In this document: in pieces, positions 31,242-40,491 of the stretch | Layout of the letters: every line of letters starts with the position of its first letter | Numbering within the stretch: the stretch's first letter is position 1 | Assembly (NCBI GenBank): GCA_015179125.1 | Contig: WHVA01000027.1 | Location: 124,001-188,000 of the forward strand | Length of the DNA: 64,000 nucleotides | Source: Gautieria morchelliformis | Taxonomy: Eukaryota; Basidiomycota; Agaricomycetes; Gomphales; Gomphaceae | Direction of reading: 5' to 3' | The notes under the pieces: model-generated | Seen by the model: only the letters and a program-made list of their open reading frames with translations | The model's database searches: none | Told to the model about the DNA's origin: nothing | Translations under genes and position numbers: made by a program

Positions 31242-32417
31242 ATGGACCCGGATGATCGCCTTCGGAATATGGAGGAGGAATTGACGCGGAACCGGATGAA
31301 GACCGACGCGATTGAAACAGCCTTACAAACGATTTTGGCTAAGTTAGATATTCCACAAGGTGGTGGAAATGCAATGCTGGATGAGCCGGATTTCGGAAAA
31401 GCGGAACTGGCGGAACAGAGGATGTCCGCGAAGTTGGCAAAGGTCAAACCCGCAACTCCGGCGGACTTTGATGGAGATCGGGAGAAGGGACACGCATTCT
31501 TCAACACATGCAGCATCTACTTCGCAATTGTCGGAGACCTCTTTCCGAACGACCAGGCTCAGATTCACTGGACATTGTCCTTTTTCAAGTCGGATCGCGC
31601 AGCCCGTTTTGCAAACAAGGTGATCCGACATGAAGCAAAGGGCAAGGGGAACTACTTCCGGGACTGGGCCGCCTTCGAGAAAACATTTTCCGACCAGTTC
31701 TGCCCGAAAAATGAGCAGCTCACAGCCCTTACGAAGCTCGAGGGGACCAGCTGGTACCAGGCCAAGGATGCGGTCGATGACTACATTGACCGCTTCCAGG
31801 AGCTCATTGACCTTGTGGAGTATGACGACGACAAGATGATCGTCATCAAATTCCGACGAGGGCTTGATCCGACACTCCAGAACCAAGTTGCGCTGCTTGG
31901 GGATGGAGCTCCGGATTTCGATGACCCGGAAGGGTGGTACCAAGCTGCGCGAAGGGTGTCCCGAAACAGGGAAGCAAACAAGGCCTTTGTGGAGACAAAC
32001 CGGAACATGACACGCAGTTCCGCTCGTCCTGCTCCACCCGTGCCAAAACCCGGAAGTGCATTCGTTCCCACACAGAAAATATTTCCGATGGTTGCTCCGC
32101 CTGCTCCTATTAGGAACCCTAGCCCCCCTACCTCGAATAGTGGCCCTGCCCTGATGGATGTTGACCGCATGCGCGGAAAAGGCCACGGAGCCATCACCTG
32201 CTTCCGATGTCGACAACCAGGCCACTATGCCCGCGAGTGCCCCCAAGCCTTTGACATCCGGCTTATGACCACAGAGGAGAAGCTTGAGCTCCTTCCAGAG
32301 TTCCTCGCACTCGCAGACATAAGCGGAGTGCCCACTGCGGAAGGAATTTCCGAAAATGTGGAACATGGTGCATCGGAAGTGGAAGATGCGTCGGATTTTG
32401 TGACGCGCAGCGGGTGA
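31242..32417 (+). CDS. gag: G2 Gag
   Basis: 391 residues, the same length as G1 Gag and very similar (MDPDDRLRNMEEEL at the start, CFRCRQPGHYAREC near residue 320). The frame is intact although the matching pol is dead. It overlaps pol by four bases in the -1 frame. A functional Gag without Pol is conceivable but not shown. Confidence 0.88.
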   Translation: MDPDDRLRNMEEELTRNRMKTDAIETALQTILAKLDIPQGGGNAMLDEPDFGKAELAEQRMSAKLAKVKPATPADFDGDREKGHAFFNTCSIYFAIVGDLFPNDQAQIHWTLSFFKSDRAARFANKVIRHEAKGKGNYFRDWAAFEKTFSDQFCPKNEQLTALTKLEGTSWYQAKDAVDDYIDRFQELIDLVEYDDDKMIVIKFRRGLDPTLQNQVALLGDGAPDFDDPEGWYQAARRVSRNREANKAFVETNRNMTRSSARPAPPVPKPGSAFVPTQKIFPMVAPPAPIRNPSPPTSNSGPALMDVDRMRGKGHGAITCFRCRQPGHYARECPQAFDIRLMTTEEKLELLPEFLALADISGVPTAEGISENVEHGASEVEDASDFVTRSG

Positions 32418-34474
32418 GATGTGTGCCCCTGCTGCCTGTACATAACCGGGTTGCCTGTCTTGAAGTAGAGAATGAAAAGCCCCCACACCCCTCACTTCAT
32501 ACAGACCCACCGGATAAAGTCACACAAAAACCAAATCCGACACCCCATCCATCCCGCATCCGCCCTTGGGAGAGACACCTCCCGAAGCACTATGTTGTTG
32601 CTGCCACCCCTGGCCCCAAGTCACTAGTCATTAAGGTGGAGATCCAGACGACAGATACGGCGGAAGTCAAATCCGGACCCGCCCTTGTTGATTGCGGGGC
32701 CACTGGTCAGTTTATGGACCGGGACTATGTGGAACGGAACCGACTGACTACGCGGAAGTTGCAACGCGCAATCCCGGTGTTCAATGTGGATGGAAGCCCC
32801 AATGAGTCAGGGTCTATCACAGAGATAGTAGACACAATTCTCCGCTACGACGGACACACAGAACGCACTTCCTTTGCAGTCACCAGCCTGGGGAAGCAAG
32901 ACATCATCCTCGGTTTACCTGGCTTCAGGAGCACAACCCGGAGATCAATTGGCAGACTTGGAAGGTACTGATGAGTCGATGTCCAGCCAAGTGTCACATG
33001 TGCCGGTCGGAAGTGCGGAAGGAGCGCCAGGAGCAGCGGACAACCGAACGGCTCATACAGACATGTCGTTCTGGCCCCCATCCACTGCTTGCAGAAGAAG
33101 ACTCGGAAGTGGAATTTGAACTGGGTCCCACTTCCGATTCCGATTCCGATTCCGATTCCGACCTCATCCAACTCGGCCTGGAAGACACTCTGGAAGAAGG
33201 GGAGCACTTGCTGTATGTGAACCTTCCGCCAGAAGCGGAACACATCCGCGCCACTGGAAATATTTCGCAACGCCTTGCTGAAGCCTCCAAGAAGCATGAT
33301 AGAGTGGAGGTGGAAATTCCAGAGTACCTGCGGGAGTTCGAGGACGTCTTTGCCAAGGAGTTGTTTGATGCCCTGCCTCCACGGAAACTGTGGGACCATG
33401 CCATCGAGTTGGAGCCTGGGTCAAAGCCCACCAACTGCAAAGTCTACCCGCTGTCACCCAAGGAGCAGGTAGAGCTCGATGCATTCCTTGCGGAAAACCT
33501 CCGTACAGGGAGGATCCGCCCCTCCAAGTCACCCATAGCATCTCCGGTATTCTGCATCAAGAAGAAGGACGGCTCGCTCAGACTTGTGCAGGATTACCGG
33601 GCCTTGAATGTGATCACGATCAAGAACCGGTACCCCATTCCACTCATTTCCGAACTAATCACACAACTCTGCGGGGCAAAGTACTTCACTAAGCTGGATG
33701 TCCGCTGGGGCTTCAATAATGTTCGGATCCGGGAGGGAGACGAGTGGAAGGCCGCATTCCGCACCAACCACGGACTCTTTGAGCCACAGGTCATGTTCTT
33801 TGGCCTCACCAACAGTCCCGCCACATCCCAGACGATGATGAATGACATTTTCCGTGACATGATAGCAGAAGGGGTTGCCTGCGTCTACCTCGATGACATC
33901 CTCATCTTCACAAAAACAATATCGGAACATTGGGAAGTCGTGCGGAGAGTGCTGGAACAGCTCCGGGAGTACAACCTGTGTCTCAAGCCGGAAAAGTGCG
34001 AATTTGAGCGGACGCGGATAGAGTATCTTGGGGTGATTGTGTCAGAAGGAAAGGTGGAAATGGACCCAGTCAAAGTTTCCGGTGTATCGGAGTGGCCCGT
34101 GCCGCGGAACAAGAAGGAGGTCCAGTCCTTCATTGGGTTTGTCAATTTCTACCGGCGGTTCATCAAGGGCTTCTCCTGCCACGCTCGTGCCCTCTTCAAC
34201 CTCACCAAGAAGGAGGTTGGATGGCAGTGGGGAGAGCTGGAACAGGCCTCCTTTGACAAACTCAAGGAGCTGATCACGTCTGCCCCGGTCCTGATCTTTC
34301 CCGATGACTCTCGCCCTTATCGAGTCGAGGCAGATTCTTCCGACACAGCTACCGGAGCGGTCTTGTCACAACAATCATCGGAAGATGATGGGGGATGGCA
34401 TCCGATTGCCTTCTTCTCTAAAAGCCTTAGTCCGGTCAAGCGGAACTATGAGATTCACGACAAAGAGATGCTGG
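32414..34474 (+). pseudogene. G2 Pol part 1: protease, RT, start of RNase H
   Basis: Compared with G1, one G is missing near 32912 (ctcgg for ctcggg), which ends the frame at 32971. The correct frame reopens at MSRCPAKCHMC. Protease DCGAT and RT YLDD are still present. The sequence stops inside RNase H (HDKEML) where copia C1 is inserted. Confidence 0.9.
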
Positions 34475-35112
34475 TGTTATGATATTCAAGTAACGACGAT
34501 GATGATATCTCTCAGATCCGACCTTAAGATATACTGACGTCACTGTACCATACAAACCCCACAATCCATACCCGCGTCCACACGCAGACACGCAGAAACA
34601 TCGCCGAATCTCCTGACTCGCATATACGCAACGCCGGACCAATACATTACCACACACGCGCACAGGACACGCCAAGTCGATCAGCATCACAATACAAACG
34701 TCGATCCCATCAATCTCGATCGAGAAACCGACCCACAACACAAATCCCCACTCAGGTACCAATTCAATTGGGACCGAGACACGATACGTATTCGATCGTC
34801 CCTGAGCGGCTTTAGCCGTGGCTCCATCATTTCCCCTATACGTCGCGCACATGTCCTTCCACACCATCGTTTCATCCACAACAAATACTTAGTATTCCCT
34901 TGTAGTATTCATTCGAGAGTTCACTCCAGACTATGCTCCACACCCCCCTATCCCCACGTCACAGACCATATGCGTCGTATCAACGCCGAGTCCCTTCCAA
35001 TAGTTAAATAGTACGAACAAATGTAACCGTAAAGAATAAGAATAGTTTTACCTCTCCACCGTCTCGAAATTCCAGACCGAAGTAGTTTCCATAGCATACG
35101 CAGTTCTCTCAG
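34475..35112 (+). repeat. C1 5' LTR, first part
   Basis: 638 bp matching 45037-45674. It ends in CTCAG, the target site of C2. Confidence 0.9.
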
Positions 35113-35610
35113 TGTTGGGTGCATTTATGCTCCTGCACCAAAATCAAGCATAATATATCCAATTTGTTGTGTGGCCTTCTAATTTCTTCTCACATTGTTC
35201 TTGTATTAAGCATCCATTTCTCTGGTTATTTTCGAAATTTTCCACTCATTCCTTATCTCTCTATTTCATCTTGTTATTCCTACTTTCACAAGCGGCTGCA
35301 CCCAGCGGAGTCTGAAATGACTTCGACGCGCGAGCTCTTGGGCGCTAAAGGGCCGGGTAGTAGTACATGCGCAGTGGAACACATTTCCCCCTCTCTCAGT
35401 GACCACTAAATTCACTGAGAGAGGCAAGTAAATTAGTCTAGTAGTCTTTGCATTTATTGACCTAGAAATGCTCTGTAGTGAATTGATTTCTAGGTAGTGT
35501 ATAATATATTTATAGTGACCACTAAATTCACTGAGAGAGTGAATTGATTTCTAGTCTATTCTTTTGAATAACAAGTCCATACCTACTGCCTATAATTCCT
35601 GTCCTCCACA
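35113..35610 (+). repeat. C2 5' LTR
   Basis: 498 bp, TGTTGGGTGC to CCTCCACA. It has a perfect 13-bp hairpin at 35390-35424 and a second partial copy of the same block from 35515, the unit being duplicated at a 116-bp spacing. Confidence 0.93.
35390..35424. other. LTR hairpin, 13-bp perfect stem
   Basis: CCTCTCTCAGTGA, a 9-base loop, and TCACTGAGAGAGG. The same stem occurs in the 3' LTR (40151-40185), in solo LTR C3 and in the LTR at 20601-20980, with a changed loop, so the stem is better kept than its surroundings. Confidence 0.8.
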
Positions 35611-35623
35611 GGGTTATGGGCCC
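35611..35623 (+). other. C2 primer-binding site: anticodon arm of initiator tRNA-Met
   Basis: GGGTTATGGGCCC directly after the LTR is the reverse complement of the anticodon arm GGGCCCATAACCC of eukaryotic tRNA-iMet (tRNA sequence from memory). Drosophila copia is known to use such a half-tRNA primer. The ATG of Gag-Pol (35616-35618) lies inside this site. Confidence 0.7.
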
Positions 35624-38600
35624 CGGAGACACTTCTGAGAAGCTGTTGGGTGTTGAGAAGCTTGCTACTGATGGAAGTAATTGGCCATTGTGGCGAGCCA
35701 CTCTCATCAGCTATTTTGAGTCCAAAAATCTGCTCAAGCATGTAGAAGGGAGAGTCACTCGACCTCCTGATCCTCCAGTCATGCCCCCAGGCCATATTCT
35801 AACAGAAGCTGAGGAAACTCAGATGGATAAGGCCGAGGAGAAGCTGGAGAGATACCTTGCTAGAGAAGGACAAGCCAAGACCCAAATCATCGTCTCAGTG
35901 TCAGAGTCATTAGCCCTGATGCTACAGAAGCAGAAGACAGCAAAAGAGACTTGGGATGCACTGGTCAATGAAATGACCAAAAAGCCCAAGATGGTCCTCA
36001 CCAGCCTGCAGAGACAACTCCGCAGTATGAGATGTCCTGAGGATGGAGACTTGAGAGATCACTTGGACAAGGCCCAAGACCTATATGCTCGTCTTAATGA
36101 GATGGGAGCTAGAGTTTCTGAAGAAGAATTCATGGACATCATCCTTGCGTCACTTCCACCATCCTATGAGGCAGTCATGAACGCCCTTACCACTTCGCTT
36201 GAAGAATGCGGGATGCCATTGGTCCCTGATAATATTATTAGGGTACTAAAGGCTCAGTATGACAGGAAGAAAACACTCCCGCAAGAAGAGCAGGTGTTTA
36301 TTGGTTCATCTACTAAGAAGGACCAGAAGGGGCAGAAGGCGCATGTATGCACCAACTGCAAAAAGCCTGGACATTCCATCGAAAATTGCTGGGCTAAAGG
36401 AGGTGGTAAAGAAGGCCAAGGACCACGTCAGAAGAAGAAAGCCAAAGGCAAGAAGAAGAAGAAGGGTAAAGCAAAAGCGAATGTTGCCGAAGAAGAGTCT
36501 ACTTCTGAGGAAAGTGGTGATGGGCATCTAGCCTTCACCAATTTCGATGAGTGCTCTAATTTCAATTTGAGCACATCCTCAGGAGTTATAGTCATACTCG
36601 ACACCGGAACGACATCGCATATGACTCCTCACAAAAATTTATTGAGGAACTACTGTCAATTCTCACAGCCGAGGACTATCCGAGCAGCCAACAAAGGTAC
36701 CTTTGATGCCTTTGGCTCAGGACTGCTCGTATTATCCAATAAGGTTGGAGATAGAACAGTAGAAGTCACGTTGCAAGATACATACTATGCACCCAAAATT
36801 GCTGCTACCCTCGTCTCGATCGGTCGGTGCGATGATGCTGGCTACGACATTCGACTCGGTGGCCAGAAATGCACAATATCTAACGCTACCGGAAAGGTAT
36901 TGATGCAAGCACCGAAGGTCAATGGTTTATATCGACTAGACCTCCAGTCACCAAGTGCTCAAGCCCATATGTGTTTATCTGCCATGGAAATTCATCAAAA
37001 GATGGGGCACATCTCGCAGAAGTCCCTACAACATCTATTAAATCATGGCATGATATTGGGCATTGAACTGAGCTCCACAGGCGATAGAATTGTCTGTGAT
37101 GCGTGTATTCAGGCCAAGATTGCGCGCAAACCTCTTCCTCGAGAACCCAGAGACCGAACATCAAAATTCGGTGACAGAATTTATTCTGATGTCTGGGGAC
37201 CTGCAAGACACCTCACGATCGATAAGAAGTCATATTATGTCTCCTTTATCGATGACTACTCAAGAGAATCGGTGATCTATCTCATGGCGAACAAATCAGA
37301 AGCATTCTCAAAGTACAAACTCTACGAGGCTTTAATGCTTCGACAGAGAAATGTGCACATCAAGGCACTTGTTTCTGATCGAGGGGGCGAGTATATGAGC
37401 TCTGAATTCGAACAGCATCTAGCCAAACAAGGCACGAAGCATCAGTTGACGGTACACGACACACCAGAGTCCAATGGTGTTGCGGAACGCCTGAACCGAA
37501 CTCTCACTGAGAGAACTCGTGCCATGCTGCTAGAATCAGGCCTTCCTAAGATATTATGGGGCTATGCGATACAGCATGCCAATTATCTTAGGAACAGGAC
37601 GCATACAAGAGCTCTACCAGATAAAACGCCCTACGAGATGATTCACCATGAAAAACCGAATCTCAAAGACATTCACGCGTGGGGAACTGAAATTTATGTT
37701 AAAATCACTCAGGGAGATAAATTGGCAGCTCGTGCCAAGAGAGCTCATTGGATAGGAATTTCTGCGCAGAGCCATGGTCATTATGTTTATTGGCCTGACT
37801 CGCACAAAGTTTCTGTCGAGCGGAACATTGTCTTTGATTCAGAAATGAAGAAGGGAAAGGTCCCAATCATTTCTATTGAAGAATCCAAGCTACCTACGTC
37901 TAAAGAAGAGAAGAAGGCCATTCCGGCATCAGTGCCTGTGCCCGGTCGCTTAGTCAGCGAAGAGGCAAAGATCGAAGAAATTGATGAAAGTGCACCGGAA
38001 GAATATCTTGAAAAGCTGCAACCTATTCAGGGTGTTGATGACAGACCTAGAGAAGCTGAACCGATAAGGAGAAGCGAAAGGATCCGTCAACAACAAGTGC
38101 AGCCGGCCCCATCAGGTCCCGTGACAAGATCTCAAACTCAGAGACAAACTGGCGCACATATGACTACGCTAGCTTACGAGGACGTTGAGGACCATAAAGA
38201 AGTTTTATTCGACCAAGAATTATCCTCCGAGATTGATGGCATCAGTAGCTATGAGTGTGCCATCAGTGCGTTTCTAACCGACGGTCAAAACAATAACAAG
38301 GCGCCGGATTTGAATCAGATTGAACCTAGCAATGCAGACGAAGCTCTGAATAATCCTATATGGAAGAAATCAATGGACAAAGAGTATGAGGCCCTAATCG
38401 ACAAGGGAGTGTGGGAACGAGCCAAACCACCTCCTGGAGCCAATATTGTCGGTAATAAATGGGTCTACCTTTGGAAGCGTAATCCAGAAGGGAAACCAAT
38501 AATGCCTAAATCGAGAATGGTCGCCCAAGGCTTCACACAGAAGTTTGGAGTCGACTATGATGAGACATACTCACCTGTTGCTCGGTTATCCTCCCTACGG

Positions 38601-39860
38601 ATCATATGTGCCATTGCTGCTAGGAATGACTGGCCTATCCATCAAATGGACGTAGACTATGCATACCTCAATGCTAAGTTGCCCGAACCTATTTACATGA
38701 AGCAGCCGTATGGATATGAGTCAGGAGACAAAGGCGAAGTGCTACTTTTGAAGAAAGCACTCTACGGCCTCAAGCAATCTGGAAGAGAATGGTACAAACG
38801 TCTAAGTGGTGAATTCCACAAGTTAGGATTCACTACGTCAGCCACAGACGGGGCTGTATTTTATAGACGTGGCGGAAAGGGGCATGTGATCATTGCAACA
38901 GCTGTGGACGACCTTACCATCACAGCTGAGAATCAGTCAGTCCTGGACGAAGTCAAACGAGATCTTGCTCAGATCTTCAGTATGAAAGATCTAGGCGAGA
39001 TTCATTGGCTATTGAATCTCAAAATCGAAAGAGACTGGCAGAAGAAGACCATTGCAATTTCACAACCTGCATACATCGAGAAGATCATCAAAAAATTTAA
39101 CCTCGAAGATGCAAAGACTTATGCTACGCCTCTTGATCCAGCCGTAAAATTATCTAAAGACCAATGTCCTTCTACAGAGAGAGGCAAGAAAGCCATGTCG
39201 AAGTTTCCATACAGGCAAGCTATAGGATCACTGATGTGGGCGGCTGTAGCCACTCGACCTGACATTGCATTTGCGGTGTCATTACTCTCGCAATTCCTCG
39301 AAAATCCAGGTGGCACACATTGGAATGCAGTCAAGCGTGTCTTCAAATATTTGAAAGGCACGAAGCATTACAAGCTCACACTTGGAAGAAATCGAGACGG
39401 CTTGATGGGGTATTCAGATGCGGATTGGGGTTCACAGAGTCATAGGCGTTCGTATTCGGCATACTTATTTCAGATTGATGGAGGCACTGTTTCATGGAGT
39501 TGCCAGAAACAGTCGATAGTAGCCCTCTCATCAACTGAAGCCGAATTTGTCGCCCTGACCCATGCGGGCAAAGAGGCTCTTTGGATGCGCCATTTTATTT
39601 CTGAAATATTCCAACCACTGAACAGACCCATCCAAGTTTATTCAGACAATCAATCAGCCATTGCCATCACGTATGGCACCCAACAACACACGAGAACCAA
39701 GCATTTCGACATCCGATTATATTTCCTTCGAGATATAATCAAAAATCAACAAGCCAAGCTCGTTTATTTGCCAACCGAACAAATGTTGGCAGATATCCTC
39801 ACTAAAGGACTTCCTAGTCCTAGAGTGAAGATTCTCAACGAGCAAATCGGAATATATTAA
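35616..39860 (+). CDS. C2 Gag-Pol polyprotein
   Basis: Single intact frame of 1414 residues. Order: Gag (WPLWRATLISYFESKNLL near the start) and zinc knuckle CTNCKKPGHSIENC (about 245). The aspartic protease follows, with VILDTGTTSHMTP (about 328), then the integrase zinc-binding region (MGHISQKSLQHL to CDACIQAK). The integrase core has YSDVWGP, VSDRGGEYM and SNGVAERLNRT, the DD35E type. RT has KSRMVAQGFTQKFGVDYDET and AVDDL in place of YVDD. RNase H follows (GYSDADWGS, SSTEAEFVAL). The first ATG is the only reasonable start, since the next Met lies 58 residues inside Gag. The stop is followed at once by the polypurine tract (39864-39873). Confidence 0.95.
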   Translation: MGPGDTSEKLLGVEKLATDGSNWPLWRATLISYFESKNLLKHVEGRVTRPPDPPVMPPGHILTEAEETQMDKAEEKLERYLAREGQAKTQIIVSVSESLALMLQKQKTAKETWDALVNEMTKKPKMVLTSLQRQLRSMRCPEDGDLRDHLDKAQDLYARLNEMGARVSEEEFMDIILASLPPSYEAVMNALTTSLEECGMPLVPDNIIRVLKAQYDRKKTLPQEEQVFIGSSTKKDQKGQKAHVCTNCKKPGHSIENCWAKGGGKEGQGPRQKKKAKGKKKKKGKAKANVAEEESTSEESGDGHLAFTNFDECSNFNLSTSSGVIVILDTGTTSHMTPHKNLLRNYCQFSQPRTIRAANKGTFDAFGSGLLVLSNKVGDRTVEVTLQDTYYAPKIAATLVSIGRCDDAGYDIRLGGQKCTISNATGKVLMQAPKVNGLYRLDLQSPSAQAHMCLSAMEIHQKMGHISQKSLQHLLNHGMILGIELSSTGDRIVCDACIQAKIARKPLPREPRDRTSKFGDRIYSDVWGPARHLTIDKKSYYVSFIDDYSRESVIYLMANKSEAFSKYKLYEALMLRQRNVHIKALVSDRGGEYMSSEFEQHLAKQGTKHQLTVHDTPESNGVAERLNRTLTERTRAMLLESGLPKILWGYAIQHANYLRNRTHTRALPDKTPYEMIHHEKPNLKDIHAWGTEIYVKITQGDKLAARAKRAHWIGISAQSHGHYVYWPDSHKVSVERNIVFDSEMKKGKVPIISIEESKLPTSKEEKKAIPASVPVPGRLVSEEAKIEEIDESAPEEYLEKLQPIQGVDDRPREAEPIRRSERIRQQQVQPAPSGPVTRSQTQRQTGAHMTTLAYEDVEDHKEVLFDQELSSEIDGISSYECAISAFLTDGQNNNKAPDLNQIEPSNADEALNNPIWKKSMDKEYEALIDKGVWERAKPPPGANIVGNKWVYLWKRNPEGKPIMPKSRMVAQGFTQKFGVDYDETYSPVARLSSLRIICAIAARNDWPIHQMDVDYAYLNAKLPEPIYMKQPYGYESGDKGEVLLLKKALYGLKQSGREWYKRLSGEFHKLGFTTSATDGAVFYRRGGKGHVIIATAVDDLTITAENQSVLDEVKRDLAQIFSMKDLGEIHWLLNLKIERDWQKKTIAISQPAYIEKIIKKFNLEDAKTYATPLDPAVKLSKDQCPSTERGKKAMSKFPYRQAIGSLMWAAVATRPDIAFAVSLLSQFLENPGGTHWNAVKRVFKYLKGTKHYKLTLGRNRDGLMGYSDADWGSQSHRRSYSAYLFQIDGGTVSWSCQKQSIVALSSTEAEFVALTHAGKEALWMRHFISEIFQPLNRPIQVYSDNQSAIAITYGTQQHTRTKHFDIRLYFLRDIIKNQQAKLVYLPTEQMLADILTKGLPSPRVKILNEQIGIY

Positions 39861-39861
39861 G

Positions 39862-39873
39862 CTTGAGGGGGCG
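39862..39873 (+). other. C2 polypurine tract
   Basis: cttgagggggcg just before the 3' LTR, two bases after the stop codon of Gag-Pol. Confidence 0.65.
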
Positions 39874-40371
39874 TGTTGGGTGCATTTATGCTCCTGCACC
39901 AAAATCAAGCATAATATATCCAATTTGTTGTGTGGCCTTCTAATTTCTTCTCACATTGTTCTTGTATTAAGCATCCATTTCTCTGGTTATTTTCGAAATT
40001 TTCCACTCATTCCTTATCTCTCTATTTCATCTTGTTATTCCTACTTTCACAAGCGGCTGCACCCAGCGGAGTCTGAAATGACTTCGACGCGCGAGCTCTT
40101 GGGCGCTAAAGGGCCGGGTAGTAGTACATGCGCAGTGGAACACATTTCCCCCTCTCTCAGTGACCACTAAATTCACTGAGAGAGGCAAGTAAATTAGTCT
40201 AGTAGTCTTTGCATTTATTGACCTAGAAATGCTCTGTAGTGAATTGATTTCTAGGTAGTGTATAATATATTTATAGTGACCACTAAATTCACTGAGAGAG
40301 TGAATTGATTTCTAGTCTATTCTTTTGAATAACAAGTCCATACCTACTGCCTATAATTCCTGTCCTCCACA
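39874..40371 (+). repeat. C2 3' LTR
   Basis: 498 bp, identical by eye to the 5' LTR, including the hairpin and the 116-bp duplication. Confidence 0.93.
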
Positions 40372-40376
40372 CTCAG

Positions 40377-40466
40377 TACTCAGACCTCTATTCGATTCAG
40401 CTTCTCTCGAAGCTTGAATCAAACCTCAACACCAAAACCCAAATACATTTACAACAACTCTTATCA
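40377..40466 (+). repeat. C1 5' LTR, second part
   Basis: 90 bp matching 45675-45764. Together with 34475-35112 it makes the full 728-bp LTR. Confidence 0.9.
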
Positions 40467-40480
40467 GATTAAGAGTCTCA
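40467..40480 (+). other. C1 primer-binding site: anticodon arm of tRNA-Lys(CUU)
   Basis: GATTAAGAGTCTCA, directly after the LTR, is the reverse complement of TGAGACTCTTAATC, the anticodon stem and loop of tRNA-Lys(CUU) as I recall it from animals. The fungal stem may differ. It does not match a tRNA 3' end. Confidence 0.6.
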
Positions 40481-40491
40481 CGACACTCACC

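Larger units (their letters stand above)
35113..40371 (+). mobile_element. C2: intact Ty1/copia element
   Basis: 5259 bp with 498-bp LTRs that I read as identical. A CTCAG duplication lies on both sides (35108-35112 and 40372-40376), with one unbroken 1414-codon Gag-Pol frame. It is the youngest insertion in the stack and a good candidate for a recently active copy. Confidence 0.95.

Noticed and set aside
34687..34884. Minus-strand frames in the C1 LTRs (also at 45249-45446)
   Set aside because: Same chance frame in two identical LTRs, with no protein resemblance.
35399..35540. CRISPR-like repeats
   Set aside because: Only two copies of one block in an LTR of a fungal element; not an array.
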